Positions 1 through 13,274 of a stretch of 64,000 nt of DNA are shown here, piece after piece. The notes beneath the pieces were generated by a model. The model searched no databases and had not been told where the DNA came from. It saw only the letters and a list, made by a program, of their open reading frames with translations. How positions within the stretch are numbered: the first letter of the stretch is position 1; each line of letters starts with the position of its first letter. Origin of the DNA: Ciborinia camelliae (taxonomy: Eukaryota > Ascomycota > Leotiomycetes > Helotiales > Sclerotiniaceae); the NCBI GenBank assembly GCA_025890175.1, contig JANPYM010000006.1, positions 62,001 through 126,000 of the forward strand, read 5' to 3'. A program made the position numbers and the translations under genes.

Positions 1-2273
1 ATAATGTATGAAATGAAATGAATGTAACCAAATACGTATTGTCTATGAGTAAGACTTAAAACTTACTTACTTCGCGGCTTTACATCTCCAGACCCCAGGT
101 GTTTGACGAACCTCATACCTTCTCCCAGTCCTTTGGATATATGTTTATATTTAGAAAGAACTACTACTCAATTCATTCAGAAGAGATAAGACGATACGAG
201 GCGAGATGATATGATAGATATACATACAAAGCAATCTACCTACCTACTTACCTAATCTAATCTAATAACCATATACCGTATTTAATCAAGACCTTATTGA
301 GATACCTCACGCTATCATATAATCCCGGAGTGTCTGTCTCCCCGGACAGACCAAGTGAAGCCTTACTCCTCCACAAAGATATAGGTCGCCATGTTATATT
401 TCATTCTAACCCTAGCTAGATATACATACCTTACTCTCACTCCACAATCCTAGAGCCAAGCCAAGAAAGACCTCAAAGGAAATATTTCGACACCTAGGTA
501 GATACGAAAAAGGTTGTGAGTGCTCATCTCATCTCATTCTTGTAAGTTGTCACTTACAGTTTTAAAAATGGCAAATTTGGATTTGGATTCGGATTCGGGT
601 TTGGATGATGTCTGGCTGGTATGCATGCATGCATGCATAACTTGAATGAATGAATGTCTTCTTTCACTTCACTCGATTTCAATACTAATATTCATAGGCA
701 CTCGATAATAAAAACATAATAAAGGAAATAATAAACTCTAGAATCTAGAATTTGTAATGGTTATCGATATCGATATCGATATTGATATATCATATATGGA
801 AATACTAATTACCTTCAAGTGATGAGTGATGAGTGATGAGAGGTTACAGCTCCGGGTATCTGTCACAGAACTTCTGGATTTCTTGAGGATTAAACGGTAA
901 GGATTCACACCTCTCTTAACACACTAATGCCAACGAGAGAGATGGCCGGGGATGGATGGATGAATCAAGTGCATACAGTAGACACCCTCCTCGCTTATGC
1001 TTACTTGACTCCATACCATACCATACCATACCATACCATACCATACCATACCATACCATACCATACCATACCATACCATACCATACCATACCATACCATA
1101 CCATACCATACCATACCATACCATACCATACCATACCATACCACAATACCATATCACCCCTCCCTCCCTCCTCATTCCCTCCTTCCTCCTCCCCCCCTAA
1201 GAAAAAACAATATCAAAAGATAAAACCCAACCCAACCCAACCCAACTCTTCAAACTCAAACAATCGAAACAAACGCCCTCCCGGCAAATCAAAAATCCCA
1301 ATAAAAACAAAACAGCATCCCAATCCCATCCCATCCCACCCCATCCCAAAACAAGAAAATCATGCTTAACCGATTCACGTGACCCAGCCAGCGGTCAAAA
1401 ATACATCCTCACGTGAGCGTCCCGTCACGTTATAACTTCCCAAGTTCGAGGTCGCTTCCCAACAACCTTAGACCAACCAGCTAGCCTCACCCTTATCGAT
1501 AGATAACCCAACCTTACCTTACCTTGCACCGACCCCCCTCAACCCTCAACCCCCAACCCCCAACCCCGAAACACCAAGGTGAAAAAATTTTCTCCCGAGA
1601 TTCTCCGAGAGGGAGAGTATAGTAAACAAACCATTATGTACTGTAAACAAGTTACAGTTACAGTACAGTAAAAATAAATGCAATAAATGCAATGATAAAT
1701 GTTGCTGGCGCTCCAACCTAAATTATCCAACTCCCCAGCCGCGGCCCCAGATGGTGAGAAGCCGATCCAGTGAGTCCCTGCTTTTAGCAAAATTCTGATT
1801 TCTTTTGGATTTTGGAGTTGGGGTCTCACGATAGGAATAAGGTAGGTAGGTAGGTATACGATTCATCCATTGATAAAGTATAGTTTACAGGAACCAGGGA
1901 GCCTTTTGTTTTTCTTTGAGAGAGAGAGAGAGAGAGGAGGGAAGGGAGGCAGGCAATTCATCATCTGTCTTTTGTATGTTCGTCTAATCTAGAAATTCTA
2001 TGCTCTAATATAGGGAGGAAGGAGGGAGAAGAGAGGAAATCCATCTATCTATAAAATATGCATCGATCTTTCTATAACCATCGATCCAAACCATCTAATG
2101 TTCAACAAACCGCATGCAAAGCCCCGCAAAGGTAAACAATGCAACGCAACCGTTGATTTTATACCACCATCCATCCTACGGTAGCCCCCCATCTCCAATC
2201 TCCATCCACCATATTGATACACACATCCTCTCCCAATTCATCGAATCATGGCATGAGACGAGACACGACACAT
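1..2273. other. Intergenic, microsatellite-rich
   Basis: No convincing gene on either strand. The stretch is rich in simple repeats: GCAT repeats near 620-637, an ATCGAT run near 764-785, a GATGAGT repeat near 820-840, the long CCATA array at 1011-1140, CCCAA repeats near 1226-1245, a GGTA run near 1840-1855 and a GA run near 1917-1936. The part next to 2274 is probably the 3' UTR and downstream flank of atp9. The open frames over the CCATA array are only the repeat read in frame (YHTIP or WYGMV periodicity). Confidence 0.7.
1011..1140. repeat. (CCATA)26 pentanucleotide microsatellite
   Basis: An uninterrupted array of the 5-bp unit CCATA, 26 perfect copies over 130 bp. It is flanked by a degenerate copy (CCACAATACCATATCA) and then pyrimidine-rich sequence. 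Because 5 is not a multiple of 3, all six frames through it read as pentapeptide repeats, which explains the spurious open frames here. Its perfection implies recent expansion, so length should vary between isolates. Confidence 0.98.
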
Positions 2274-2930
2274 TTACAAGAACTTGGCCATCATGGCAAC
2301 CATGAGATCGAAGAGACCGATGGCCTCGACGAAAGCGAAACCCAAAATGGCGTAAGAGAAGAGTTGTCCACGCATGCTTGGGTTACGGGCAACGGCTTGC
2401 AAGAGAGCAGCGAAGACGAGACCGATACCAACACCGGCACCGGCAAGACCGATAGCGGCACCTCCCATACCGAGATTTTGGGAAGCTTGAACGAGAGCGT
2501 TGGCCATTTCAGAGGAGTATGGGCGGCGGGCGGCGAATTGGGTGGTCTTGGAGAGGATTTGGCTGGTTTGTTGACGCTTGACAGCTTGGAAAGCGGTCTT
2601 GGAGGTCTTGCTCATGGCTGTGTGGGGAAGAAAATTTTGTTAGCGAGGTGTTCTTTCATCCATTGAATTTCGTCGATAGGTATATGATGAAGAGGATGAT
2701 GAGATGTATCGAATCGTAATACAATTGAAGCTATATCCATAGCTGATGAAGCTTGATGAAAGCTCAATTGATGATTGATGATTGATGACAACAAGGTAAA
2801 TTTAAAGAGCTAAAAGCTTACCAGTGAAGGTACGTTGAGCACCAAGGTTGGATCGAACCATTGGGCGGGCGACCTTTGCGGAGGCAGATCCCATGAGGGA
2901 AGCCATCTTAGGAGCAACACGAGCGGCCAT
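2274..2930 (-). CDS. atp9: ATP synthase subunit 9 (proteolipid c), mitochondrial precursor
   Basis: Nuclear gene for the c-ring proteolipid of the mitochondrial F1Fo ATP synthase, which carries protons through the inner membrane. Two exons, 2822-2930 and 2274-2617, are joined over a phase-1 intron (donor GTAAG, acceptor CACACAG) to give 150 aa. Residues 1 to about 69 form an Arg/Ser/Ala-rich presequence ending in the RRPYSS area, a typical two-step matrix targeting signal. The mature part is the classic hairpin: helix 1 with the Gly-rich segment MGGAAIGLAGAGVGIG, the polar loop ARNPSMRGQ, and helix 2 with FAFVEAIGLFDLM, where the Glu is the essential proton carrier. Length and layout match the Neurospora-type nuclear subunit 9. 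The start at 2930 is the first in-frame ATG and opens the targeting peptide. All key residues are intact. Confidence 0.97.
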
Positions 2931-5028
2931 TGTATTAGATGTGTATGAAGTAGACTCAAAAATGAGGTTTTTGGAGATAGGTGTATGTGAGTGGAGATGG
3001 AAGACTTTCGATTGTTGACAAGCAAGAAGAAGTTTTGTGACTTGGTGGGTGGGAAAGAATGGAAAGGGCGGAAAGGAAGATTCAGGAAAAATTGAGCTAA
3101 GGACACCTTTTTCGATCTAGCTCCGTTTAATAGTCGGGGTCCACTGTCAATTTCGTTATTCCTGAATATCCAGGAAAGAAATGTTTGAATATCGTAATAA
3201 TATGGAGTATGCGTCGTGCGGTCACTGATCTTTTGTGGATGATATGTGGGTCAGCCCGCTCAATTTATGATTCCATCCTATCAGAAGGAGGAAAAGAGTA
3301 CCATGACTGAAATGCAAGGCTGAGAGTTATATCTCATCCGATATCAACATCGCACTACGTTGTAAAACGGCAAAGAGAGGTATAAAGAGGTGTAAAGAGG
3401 TATAAAAAGATATAAAAAGGTGGATTCCGAATAACGAAATTTCAAGAAAAAGTACCGGAATGGGTGGGGGGGAAGGGTAATGATAAAAAAGAACTACCTA
3501 GGTAGGTAGGTAAGGTACTAGGGAGGGATTCTCTGATTGATCTTGATAGGTATTTGATTTCCCACTTGGTTAGATTATTTGCATTGATTTTTGAATCTCA
3601 CCTAAGAATATGGATCTTGTAAGTCGTGACTCGTTACACAAAAGGAGCTCACTCATCTATCTCATGGCTCCCTAACCAGCTGAAGAAAATTTGCACTCAA
3701 TTCACTCGAATTGGGGACAGTATCATTATAACTCCAATACTATCTGACCACCCAATAATATCTTTCTCAATAATACTGTACCGGTATCTTTCTCCGGAGT
3801 ATGTCGTCAGTGTTCTTGATAAGTCATTACCTAGGTAAGTTTTGATCCTTGCCAGATGGAATGGTGATACAGTACATAATCTTACCGTTACCCGAGACTT
3901 TCGCGCCTCACGTTGAATTTCCACATTTTATAGAGACGGCCAAAAACAAAAGAGGGTTGGATTATTGAACGGTCCCTGTTGGCATTTCAATTCGTCAACC
4001 AGTAGAAAAATTTCTTGTAGGACAGAAATCTTTTTTGTTCTGTTGAAATGCTGGTGTTGACCCCTGAATCATTTCGGGAAAGTTCGGAATTTGATGAGGA
4101 TAATGGTTGCAGCAGTCAGCCAGCCGGCTTGGTAAGAACTAAACATGAATCCGAGGTGGCTTTTCATCTCTCTGCAACTTCATATTAGCCACTGTAATAT
4201 ATTTAGACGTACAATTCAACCATCTCTTCACAATATGATTGATGGAAGCCGTACTGAAATTGAATGAAGTCTGAAATAATTCTATCCACTTTCACTCATA
4301 TCAACAACATAAAAAAGTATAAAGTGCACCAGTGGGGTCTTCGTGGGGGTTAACCTAGTCTTCAGGACCCATAGTGATGGAAGCTATTCCTAGAAGGTCT
4401 GACTAGGCTTGAGTAGGTGTTGTACCACTGCAGCATTAAGAAAGCGTCCGCCACATAAAACTACTTACATATGAAAATCAGGACCTCGTCTTGTAAAAGA
4501 AGTCGTTTGCCATGGTTACTCTCGGAAATGATGAGAGGCATATCGCATTCCGGTATCATCATGTGTATGCCGTACATGCATTTTGAAGACGACTCGATTT
4601 GATATCGTCCCGACTCGATAAGACCGTTCCGTCTATCTGGAAATGTGAATCACGAAAGATGAAAAGGTTAATTTCGTGAATCGATCGATATGAGGTTGTT
4701 GGGTTGGATAACTTGGATTGAAGACTTGGAGTGTTTGGCGAATTTCATTCCTGCCAAGCTCTGTGGATGAAGGTTGTAGGCTATCTAGGGTGTTCTGGTA
4801 GATTTCGGCGATCCAATTTTGCCCAAGGACTACAACCATTTCATCAGCACAGAGGACGATGTGTAATTCCATCGCAGCAATACATCGCTAGATATATTAG
4901 CTTGGTAAAAATACAGCAAAAGGAAGGAAACAGAGGATACTTTAACCTTCAGATTTATGGGCGAAATGAACCTTTACAATATCTATCGCAATATAACAGT
5001 GCCTTGAAGGAAGGTAGGTCTTTGCGAA
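2931..5028. other. atp9 upstream region, no further gene seen
   Basis: Holds the atp9 5' UTR and promoter (just above 2930, on the minus strand). The rest has only short, low-complexity open frames. A 79-codon minus frame at 4633-4872 has protein-like composition but no recognisable domain and no clear exon partners, so it is not called. Confidence 0.6.
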
Positions 5029-5196
5029 ATGTCCTCCCTCATACAACACGACTTCTTCGATTCGTTAAGCGGGGAAATCGGGGATCGTATATATTTCGAT
5101 ATTCTTGGCCTTGGAAATCTACGGGAAAAGATTTCGTCTGTTAATACCATATATTCTGGAGTGGCTTTCAGGTTGATGCACCGATTTTGTACATGA
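5029..5196 (+). pseudogene. Short F-box-like/hypothetical fragment (55 codons)
   Basis: A 55-residue frame starting MSSLIQHDFFDSLSGEIG and containing the string LSGEIGDRIYFDIL. This resembles the N-terminal LPxEIRdrIY element that opens many fungal 2EXR or F-box-like proteins. Nothing recognisable continues after the TGA at 5194, and no good donor site rescues it, so it looks like an isolated 5' remnant. It may be no more than a chance frame; the only support is the motif and the compositional fit. Confidence 0.25.
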
Positions 5197-8100
5197 ATTG
5201 GAAGTCGATACACTCCGTGGACTCCGACAACTCCGATCACCCTGGATGAAGTATCAAAGGAAGTGAAAGTGAAGCAAGCACGCTCTGGGAAAGTTGGGCC
5301 ATTCCTTTATGAAACTATTCCGAAGAACCTTTTCAACCATTCAACATTTCAATGATGGATTGAAAGGATGAAGGGATGAAAGTTTGAATGAAGAATGAAG
5401 AATGAAGAATGAATTGTTATTTTGCCTTTTTCTGCCCTTGTTCATGTATGTCACATCGCATCGCACATGAGACGATTTGGTGCGGGGTAATCCATTTTGA
5501 GTAACCATATCACGTGGGACGACATGGTCTGGTTGAGGCTGTAGTACCTTCCTCTTGGGAATCAAGGATCAGTACTCCTTTTGATGACAGTTTAATCTGA
5601 TTTCTATTCTTCGATATTTGTCGAGATTTATGGATATTCAACTCAAGGGACGTAAGTTTAAGCTTTTCTCAAGATTTGAGACATGCCGCCATGGTGAGTT
5701 GAATCTCCAGTAAATCAAGGAAGAACAAACTTTCGTGCCCCTGATAATGCAAGTAATGTATGTATCTATCCGGAGAGTATGGAGAGTATGGAGAGTATAT
5801 CCAATACTCATTTTATTCTCATCCCTTCCTGAATTCTTGTTCATCCTGCCACTGCGTGGAATAACTGAACTCTATTGTATCACAACATTTCAACACCCTT
5901 TTGACTCCAACTCAAGTCGATATCCGTAATAATTATGGGGTTTATCGAGGTTTAATGAGTTGAAGGCCAATTCATAGAAGAGACCCGCCAGAGATCGCGG
6001 TTGTTCATTCGATGGCAAGAAACGGAGAGACATTTTTGCCATCGACGGAGAGACATAGGATAGGAAGTAAGATTCATTAAGGGTGTTTTGGAGACCGGAA
6101 ATATGCAAAACGAAGGACGAGATGAATCATGGGGTACTGAGAGGGATTATAAGGTGATGAATTGAAAACACCATCTTTCTTGTTCGTATCATTGAAGATC
6201 CTGCTACATCACCAGTCAAAATGTCCTCTAGTAGTCCACCTAGTCAGGTTCAGTGATTTTATACTCATCACATAAGACTCAGAAGTTTGAATCTTGTTGT
6301 TTGGATTGTAGCCTGGTTGTCCGATGAACTTCTACCATTAAGATGAAGGTGATCAATGGTCAATCCAGAATATGATAGGTGACCTATTCTCATCCACTCA
6401 CCCATTCCCAAGTGACCTGAACCGAAAGCCGAGCAATCATCAAACCTATCTTTACCCGTCCATAGCCGACACAATGTACGTTTCATTTCTCATGACCTCT
6501 CCGCATACCATCTTCATGACCACACAGCCACAAATATTCACTCCTCCCCCGCCAGACATGCCATAGCATATATTTTGTGTTAACACGTATACCTGCAAAT
6601 AATTCAAGATTCAAGTTCATGGTGCAGTGGTCAAACGTCCACTTCGCGATACAAATATTCAAAAACATTTCGCTAACAGATTTTCTAGTTAAATCCCTGG
6701 GGGTCGGCCACTAAGATGCGTACATAGAGCTCCCGAGACCATGGGTCATGAGGGGAGATTGAGGATAAGTATATTGTAGACCCAGTAGATCCATTAAGTT
6801 AACTGCTAACCAATAGATCGAGTCCACCGAGTCCGCCGAGTTCACTGCTAACCAATAGGTCGAACGACTCCACCAGCAACGCCCAGGTCCACCAGTAATC
6901 GTAGTCCCCCTTCCCCCTCCCCATAAAAGTTCTAGTTAGGCAACTTACGTAGATTGGTATCGGATGTGCATTTCCATCTCTGTGGTGCAGTAAGCTGGCA
7001 CAGGCCACTACGGGTTGATCCTCGCGGCGAATGGATATCGAGAATGGTGGCCAGTTGGGATTCGGTGGTGGATATGTGAGTACATTCTTCCCTCTTCATT
7101 GGACTACTAACCACATGAACCTTGAACTTGAACTTGATCTTTTTTTTTGGCTTTTTCATTTTCATATTGTGTGCGCATTCATACATACCCGTCATGCATG
7201 CATATTAGCTACCTACTTTTTGGATGCGATTCCTATCTTGATGACATATGTTTAGGGGCATGGGAATAAATATCCTATTGAATGAGATACCTCCATCTCC
7301 AAGAACATTTATTAGTAGGCACTCGCCATTTAATCTACCATGATTTATTTTTTCATTCAACGGATCGCCTCATCTCAATTTCTTATACCTCGAAAACATT
7401 TTGTTGATCTCTCCTTTCTATGGGAGGGAGATCCAGGTATTATCGAGACGAATGCACATAACAAACTTTAACCGGCCAGCTATTTTGCATTCTGTCTAAC
7501 TTAAATTTATTTCCCAGTTCCGCAGAAGCTTGATCTTAATTCCCTTCATCTCGAAATCTTCCCTTGACCCCAATTCTGTAGAATAAAATACAGGCTATCC
7601 ATCATCTCAAATCGTATGAGCGAAAAAACATCATAAATTGGATTCCACAGAGTACAAGGAACCACAAATTATATATCCAGCCTTTCTATTTTTTCTTCCT
7701 CTTTTCGAGCTGTTTGCTATTTGAGCAAACTTCTTTCTCTCTCGTCTCATCTCAATGTTGTACACTGGCTCTGTTTGTCCCGCCTTTCATTCACCGGTTT
7801 CTCCACGGATGGCCTCGAGTCTCGACACAATTCACTCCATCGCTGGGAAAACATCATGGATAACTTCATGAGATTTTGAACTTCCAGCCTCTTCATCTTG
7901 TAACCACTGCGTACACACCCTTACTCATCCATACCAGAAATAAAATCGCCATCAACAAAAAGCACCGCAGACACCCCGCAAACTCTTTCTTGAGCGAGGG
8001 AGTTTAAGCATAATTATTCTTTCGTTTGATCTTTCGTCATCAACCCCTTTTAGCGCCGACTTCTCGGATCCTCATCAAGTATCTTGTTTCTCAATCAAGA

Positions 8101-11100
8101 ACTAGGTACGAAGATATTGACTAGATCGTAAAATTTCCAAGCGTCAACTAGCCAGATGTATATATAACATACTCTCTTCTTAAGACAAAACCTACCAGTA
8201 CAGCCGACCATCCACCTCATCTCTTACGCACCTTACTACCGGAGTTTTCATTGCCTTCCATGTACATCCAACCCCCCCCCTCTTCCCCCTCAAAAAGAAA
8301 CACCAATCCCCCCCGATCTCATAGCCCATCCGCGCAACTGAACATACCAGGGTCTTGGTGAATCCAAAGTGAACTGTGGTGTTCTTGCTTGGATTTCTGA
8401 TGCCAGTGAAGTGTATGGGGATAAAGGGAAGAAAGTCTACTGGTATGCAAGAAACATATGTGGTGATAGATAGTATAATAACTAGCAACAGTAGGTAGCA
8501 TTTCAGTTCATGATGATGCTTTTTTAAATGCGCATGATCCCCAAAAACCATCGATGCTTTCAATAGGTAGGCAATCCTAGCTTATGAAATCAATGGATGT
8601 GTTCTTTGAATTATAGCTACAGGTACAGCTACAGCTATAGAGTATTAGATACTGTACCTTGCACAATTAGCATCCATCGGGCCGAGACACCAGCAGCAAA
8701 TAGATCATCTCAAATACTGGATTCACCTCCCCATTAGACTTCTGCATTAAACTTCCTGTCTTTATCTATGTATCTATACCTAGGCAACCAGCCCGAAGAT
8801 AACAAGTAGATGAAACTTTTCATTTATAGGTTTTATGAATACCTACTAGTCTGTAGATACAACAGACGAAAGAATAAAGATTGCCACTCCGGATTCCGGA
8901 GACGTACACTGGCATTGAAAGCGATCCGATAGAGCGTCTAATTGAGCTCAAGATATTCAATTCACCTCCCCTCCCTATAGATATGAATGTGAATGTAACA
9001 GAAAGGTAAAATTACATCCTCGGGTTCTTTACTGAAGTATACATGCTAGGTTTTGTTTCTTTGTTGCTATGCTATGTTATACTGACAAATTAAAGGAGCC
9101 GGGAAAGTGCACTACGAATAAAGCTTTTTACTCGTGAAATGGTCTGGTCTGAAGTATTTCTTCTCGCTTTTGGGGATCTGAAACCCGGATGAAGTTATGG
9201 GATAGGAGTGGTCTATGATTCAACTCCCAGTGTGTGTGTATTGGAAAGTTGAAGATGAAGATGCAGAAGGATACATAACGATCATATCATCGATATCTTA
9301 GTAATTTGAGAGCACTCCAGACACATCCGATCTATGAATACTAGGTACTATGAGGTTGATATCTTATATCGAGCGCCGCGCCAATCCAGTGGCTCCGTAC
9401 AGCTCTCTGCCTATGCTTTCCTATGTTCGGTCACCTGGTTGTACGGACAGAAACCATTGCATTAGAAATCTTTCGAAGAATTCTAAATTCTGCCATATGA
9501 TGTCGTTATCTATCATGTTATTCAGCTGCATCACAAATGGGGAGGAAGGGAGGTTCAAAGTTCCAACTTGCCATTCGATGCGTGCGTACCGGGACCGAAA
9601 TTGATAGCGGACAAATAAGCGCGGTAATAAGGCGCTCAATAAGAAAATTCACATTGTGTTAAGACTTCAATTATTATTTAGAAGTCTGTGAAGAAGGAGA
9701 GTTGTTCCGTTGATCAGTCCTCATTAGTTGGCCACTGGTCGATGGGTCAAAATGCAAATTTTAGATGCATGAGCTATTTTTATGGAACCGAGTAGCTGCA
9801 GAATTCGCCCGTCATTGGTATTTCTGACCGTCTATGGGCATAGAGAAGTCTCAGTGCCAGCTTGATGAGACTGAGTGATTGTTGCTCTGCGACATCCAGG
9901 TTTTTCTATCTTCATGCATGAATGTCGTATCAAAGCTGAAATGCACTAGTCTTTCCATTTCGCCACGTTTGCTTTAATTGTCAATCCACTCACCTGATTC
10001 CATGTCTCAAACATCTCACTGCAAAAGTGCACTGCGTTTCTCACCGCTCGCGCCAACTTCTAACTTCGAAGCCAGCGGTGTCAAAGAGATATTTGTATAT
10101 GTTTTGAGTTTGGAGAATGGAGAATGGAGGTTGAAACCTCCGGCTGGCGATTTCGGATCCGAGCTGCGTTTTTCAGCCCTTTTGGATCTGGTGCATGGTG
10201 GCTTTTGTTGCCGAGATCTTGGAGAGTAGAAAGGCTGAATGGTTCGTGTAGCTGCAGAAAGTGGCTTCAGAACAACAATATTTTCACCCCACAAAGGCTG
10301 GGGGATCTTTGACCATTTTGTTACTGAGATCTCTCGAAGGGATCATCTTAACAGCTTGTATTGTGTCACTCTGCTACTATTTCTTGAAATAACAAGTTTA
10401 TCAAGTTTATAAAAAATCCTTCATAACATCTCGAATCCGTCCGTATATTAGCACCTTAAAGGGGTAGTACAAAGTACTCGGTAAGGATCATTTGGCGGTT
10501 CCGACTGATTGGAACAAAGAAAGACACAGACTTCAAGTGTTATCACATCTAAAAGTGACCCATGAAGGTCTCCAGCAGTATCTGCGAAATAAATAGAGTC
10601 TCGAGAGTTGATCTGTAGATATACGACAGTTCACTGTGGTTAGGTATCCTTGTTGTTTGCCCACTTTCGGAGAGAATTGACGTCCCCACGAGACTCATTG
10701 ACTACCAATCCTCGGTATATGAGACCTTTCCCTCTGTTATTTATAATTCGATGATTTTGATTGGCTAACGGCTCGAGAATGATCTGTTGGCCAGGAGCGC
10801 AGCGTTGTGAGCGAGCGTTGCAGAGCCTCTAGTGTAGCCATACCATAAATCTTATGGAGTTCTATTGTCAAGAGATGGGTAGAAATCATTCTTGAACACT
10901 AATAAGATTGAAGTAAGTTAGAATACTTACTGTAGAAACTACAGGACGGTGAGAACTAATGGTACTGAAAGCGCAAACATGAGGATCCAGGAGTCTGGAA
11001 CGATGATTCCGGAACGGGGCGCTCCCGAGAACCTCGCATATTACCGCTCGAGTGGGGATTACTGTGGATTAAGAAAGGTGATGTGATATGAAGGGCTTCG

Positions 11101-13274
11101 TCCCAATCCATGGCAATGATAACCTGTAAGATTCTTAGCACAAACTCCACTCACCGCAACAGGCAGGCATAAATATTCAGCGTGAGGCGTAATTGCTTGA
11201 GCTGGTTAGCACCACTGGCAACTGCCGTGTAACGTTGCTCTGTGGCTGTTTTGGCCATGAACTGGCAACAATACTTACAATAACAGTATGGTGATGATGC
11301 AGATATCGATGATACACTAGTCCTGGGTATGTGACAGATCAGACCACTCCAACATGAAAACAGCCAACACTAGTCACCATTTCTGCTTAGTATCTGGATC
11401 ATCGTAATGGATGTATTTGGAATGGATAGATAGGGTTTGTGTGCACGTTTGGTGAATTCTCACCCCCACTCCTAAAGCATTGTAGGTACCCCTACCTCAA
11501 CTGAATGACCATCTGGCCGTGCTAGCTGAGTTGACGTGTTTCCCTTATACATTCGGTTATTGAATATTACAAGTACGTATTCCGAATGCTATAACGAATG
11601 ATTTGAATCGAAATCCCACTAGAGAGATCCATGATGTGCAAGATGAGAGCTATAGAATCTTTCAGGGGTTGTGGGAATTTCCAAATTGTCAGCACTTGTC
11701 AGAAGTTAGTTAGTGTAGTTTGGATAAATCTTGGTGAGGAGTATAATCTTACTATCCGACAGATGATGCATATATATGCATGACTGGCTTACGGCCCTCA
11801 GAATGTACCAGGGATGGGATGCAGGCGTGTCCTCAACCAAATTGCCCGTCAACTTAATGAACCTTTGATTGAAAAAAGTCGAGAATGGAATTGAAGTTGC
11901 TCGTGAAATTTACCTACCTACCTTAGGTATACGAAGATGTTGATTGTTATTCCCGAATTGAAGATTTTGATACCAAATCTGAAAGATTATCTCCGATGAT
12001 GTCTCAGATTTATAAAGAGTTCCGGTTAGCCTAAATCCTAACCTTACCAATTTCCGACACTATGGTTAAAGTTTAGATTTTCCCGTAACCTTACCTAGGC
12101 CGATGAACGGGTCTTGTAATCGAACTGCGTTGCATACTTTGGTATACCGGTAACATTTTTGTTTTCGGGAATTTCGAAGCGATTATTCTGATGCTGCGAG
12201 AGATATTGTATCTGTGTCTATATCTTTGTCTTTTTCTTTTTCTTTTACCCCCCACTGTCTCAGGCCAAGTTGATGCAGAAATTACGAGCGGCAGATGCGC
12301 ATTCGGAGCTATACAATTGAGACACTCTGTTTGGTAGTGTTTGATGCACTACAGTACTGGACTGCGCAATCGAACAAATTAACTCATATTTTCGAATCTT
12401 TACTTATTCCACAATCTTCAGCGGAGTTTTTGTTCGTAAGAATCATGTATTACGTGCAGAATAGATACTGTACTGTACAGAAGTGTCCCAAGATTCGACG
12501 TATATTCGTATACGCGTATATATAACTAACTACCCAGGTAATATCTAATATTTCCTATCAACTTGAATATGGAATGGCACATGTAAGCTTACTCCGTACA
12601 TCTTGATTCTTCTACTTCTACTTCTACTTCTACTTCATTAATTCCCATGACCGAACCCAAGTCTCTGGAGACGGCCGACCCAGCAAACCGGGAAGGTCGG
12701 CTTATTCTACTTTAACCTTTAACGGGTCGATGCATGAAATGACTAGGATAACTGTGAATCCCCCCCCTCATCCCCCCTTTCATCCTTGAAAATATTCCAA
12801 AAAGTCAAAAACTTGTCCCAAATCATCCATTCATCCATCCTTCATTCTAGGCAATGCAACTTATTGAATTATTAGGTGACAGATTGGTTCTTCCATTTTG
12901 ACCTGTGAGGAATAAATACCCGGCATTTTTATATTTTATATTCTAGCCTCGAACTATTTGCCAACACATCAATCATAATTCATTGTCAAGCCGCCCCCCC
13001 CTCAAGCATCTTAGTATTCCTACAGAATCTCTCTACCCGAATCCAAATTACTATCCCCTGCCTGGTCAGTGAGATTTTAAGACATGACGCACGACCCGGG
13101 AATTCGTCTCTTGGGATTTTGATATTTTCCCCATTCCCCTCAAACTTGCCTTATATCGAATTAATCTTCCTCAAATCCTGTGTTGCAAAAGTCTTAACAG
13201 TACGACATCTTCATCGTCACGAACTTCCATCTTTGCCTTTCCATTTTTGAGTATCGTAGCACTAGACGAGAACT
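5197..13274. other. 8-kb gene-poor stretch
   Basis: No gene could be supported on either strand. Open frames are short, skewed in composition, and not linked by plausible donor-branch-acceptor sets. Pyrimidine-rich segments at about 7600-8200 and 12600-13260 look like promoter or 5' UTR material; the latter leads straight into the methyltransferase gene. Short repeats include GTATGGAGA near 5772-5800, GAATGAA near 5386-5412 and CTTCTA near 12610-12640. Confidence 0.55.

Noticed and set aside
916..1369. Overlapping open frames on both strands over the CCATA array
   Set aside because: They are the pentanucleotide repeat read in different frames (YHTIP or WYGMV), not proteins.
8192..8563. Minus-strand frame of 123 codons with a hydrophobic start-like segment
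   Set aside because: Composition and stop pattern look random, and overlapping frames on the same strand are equally long.
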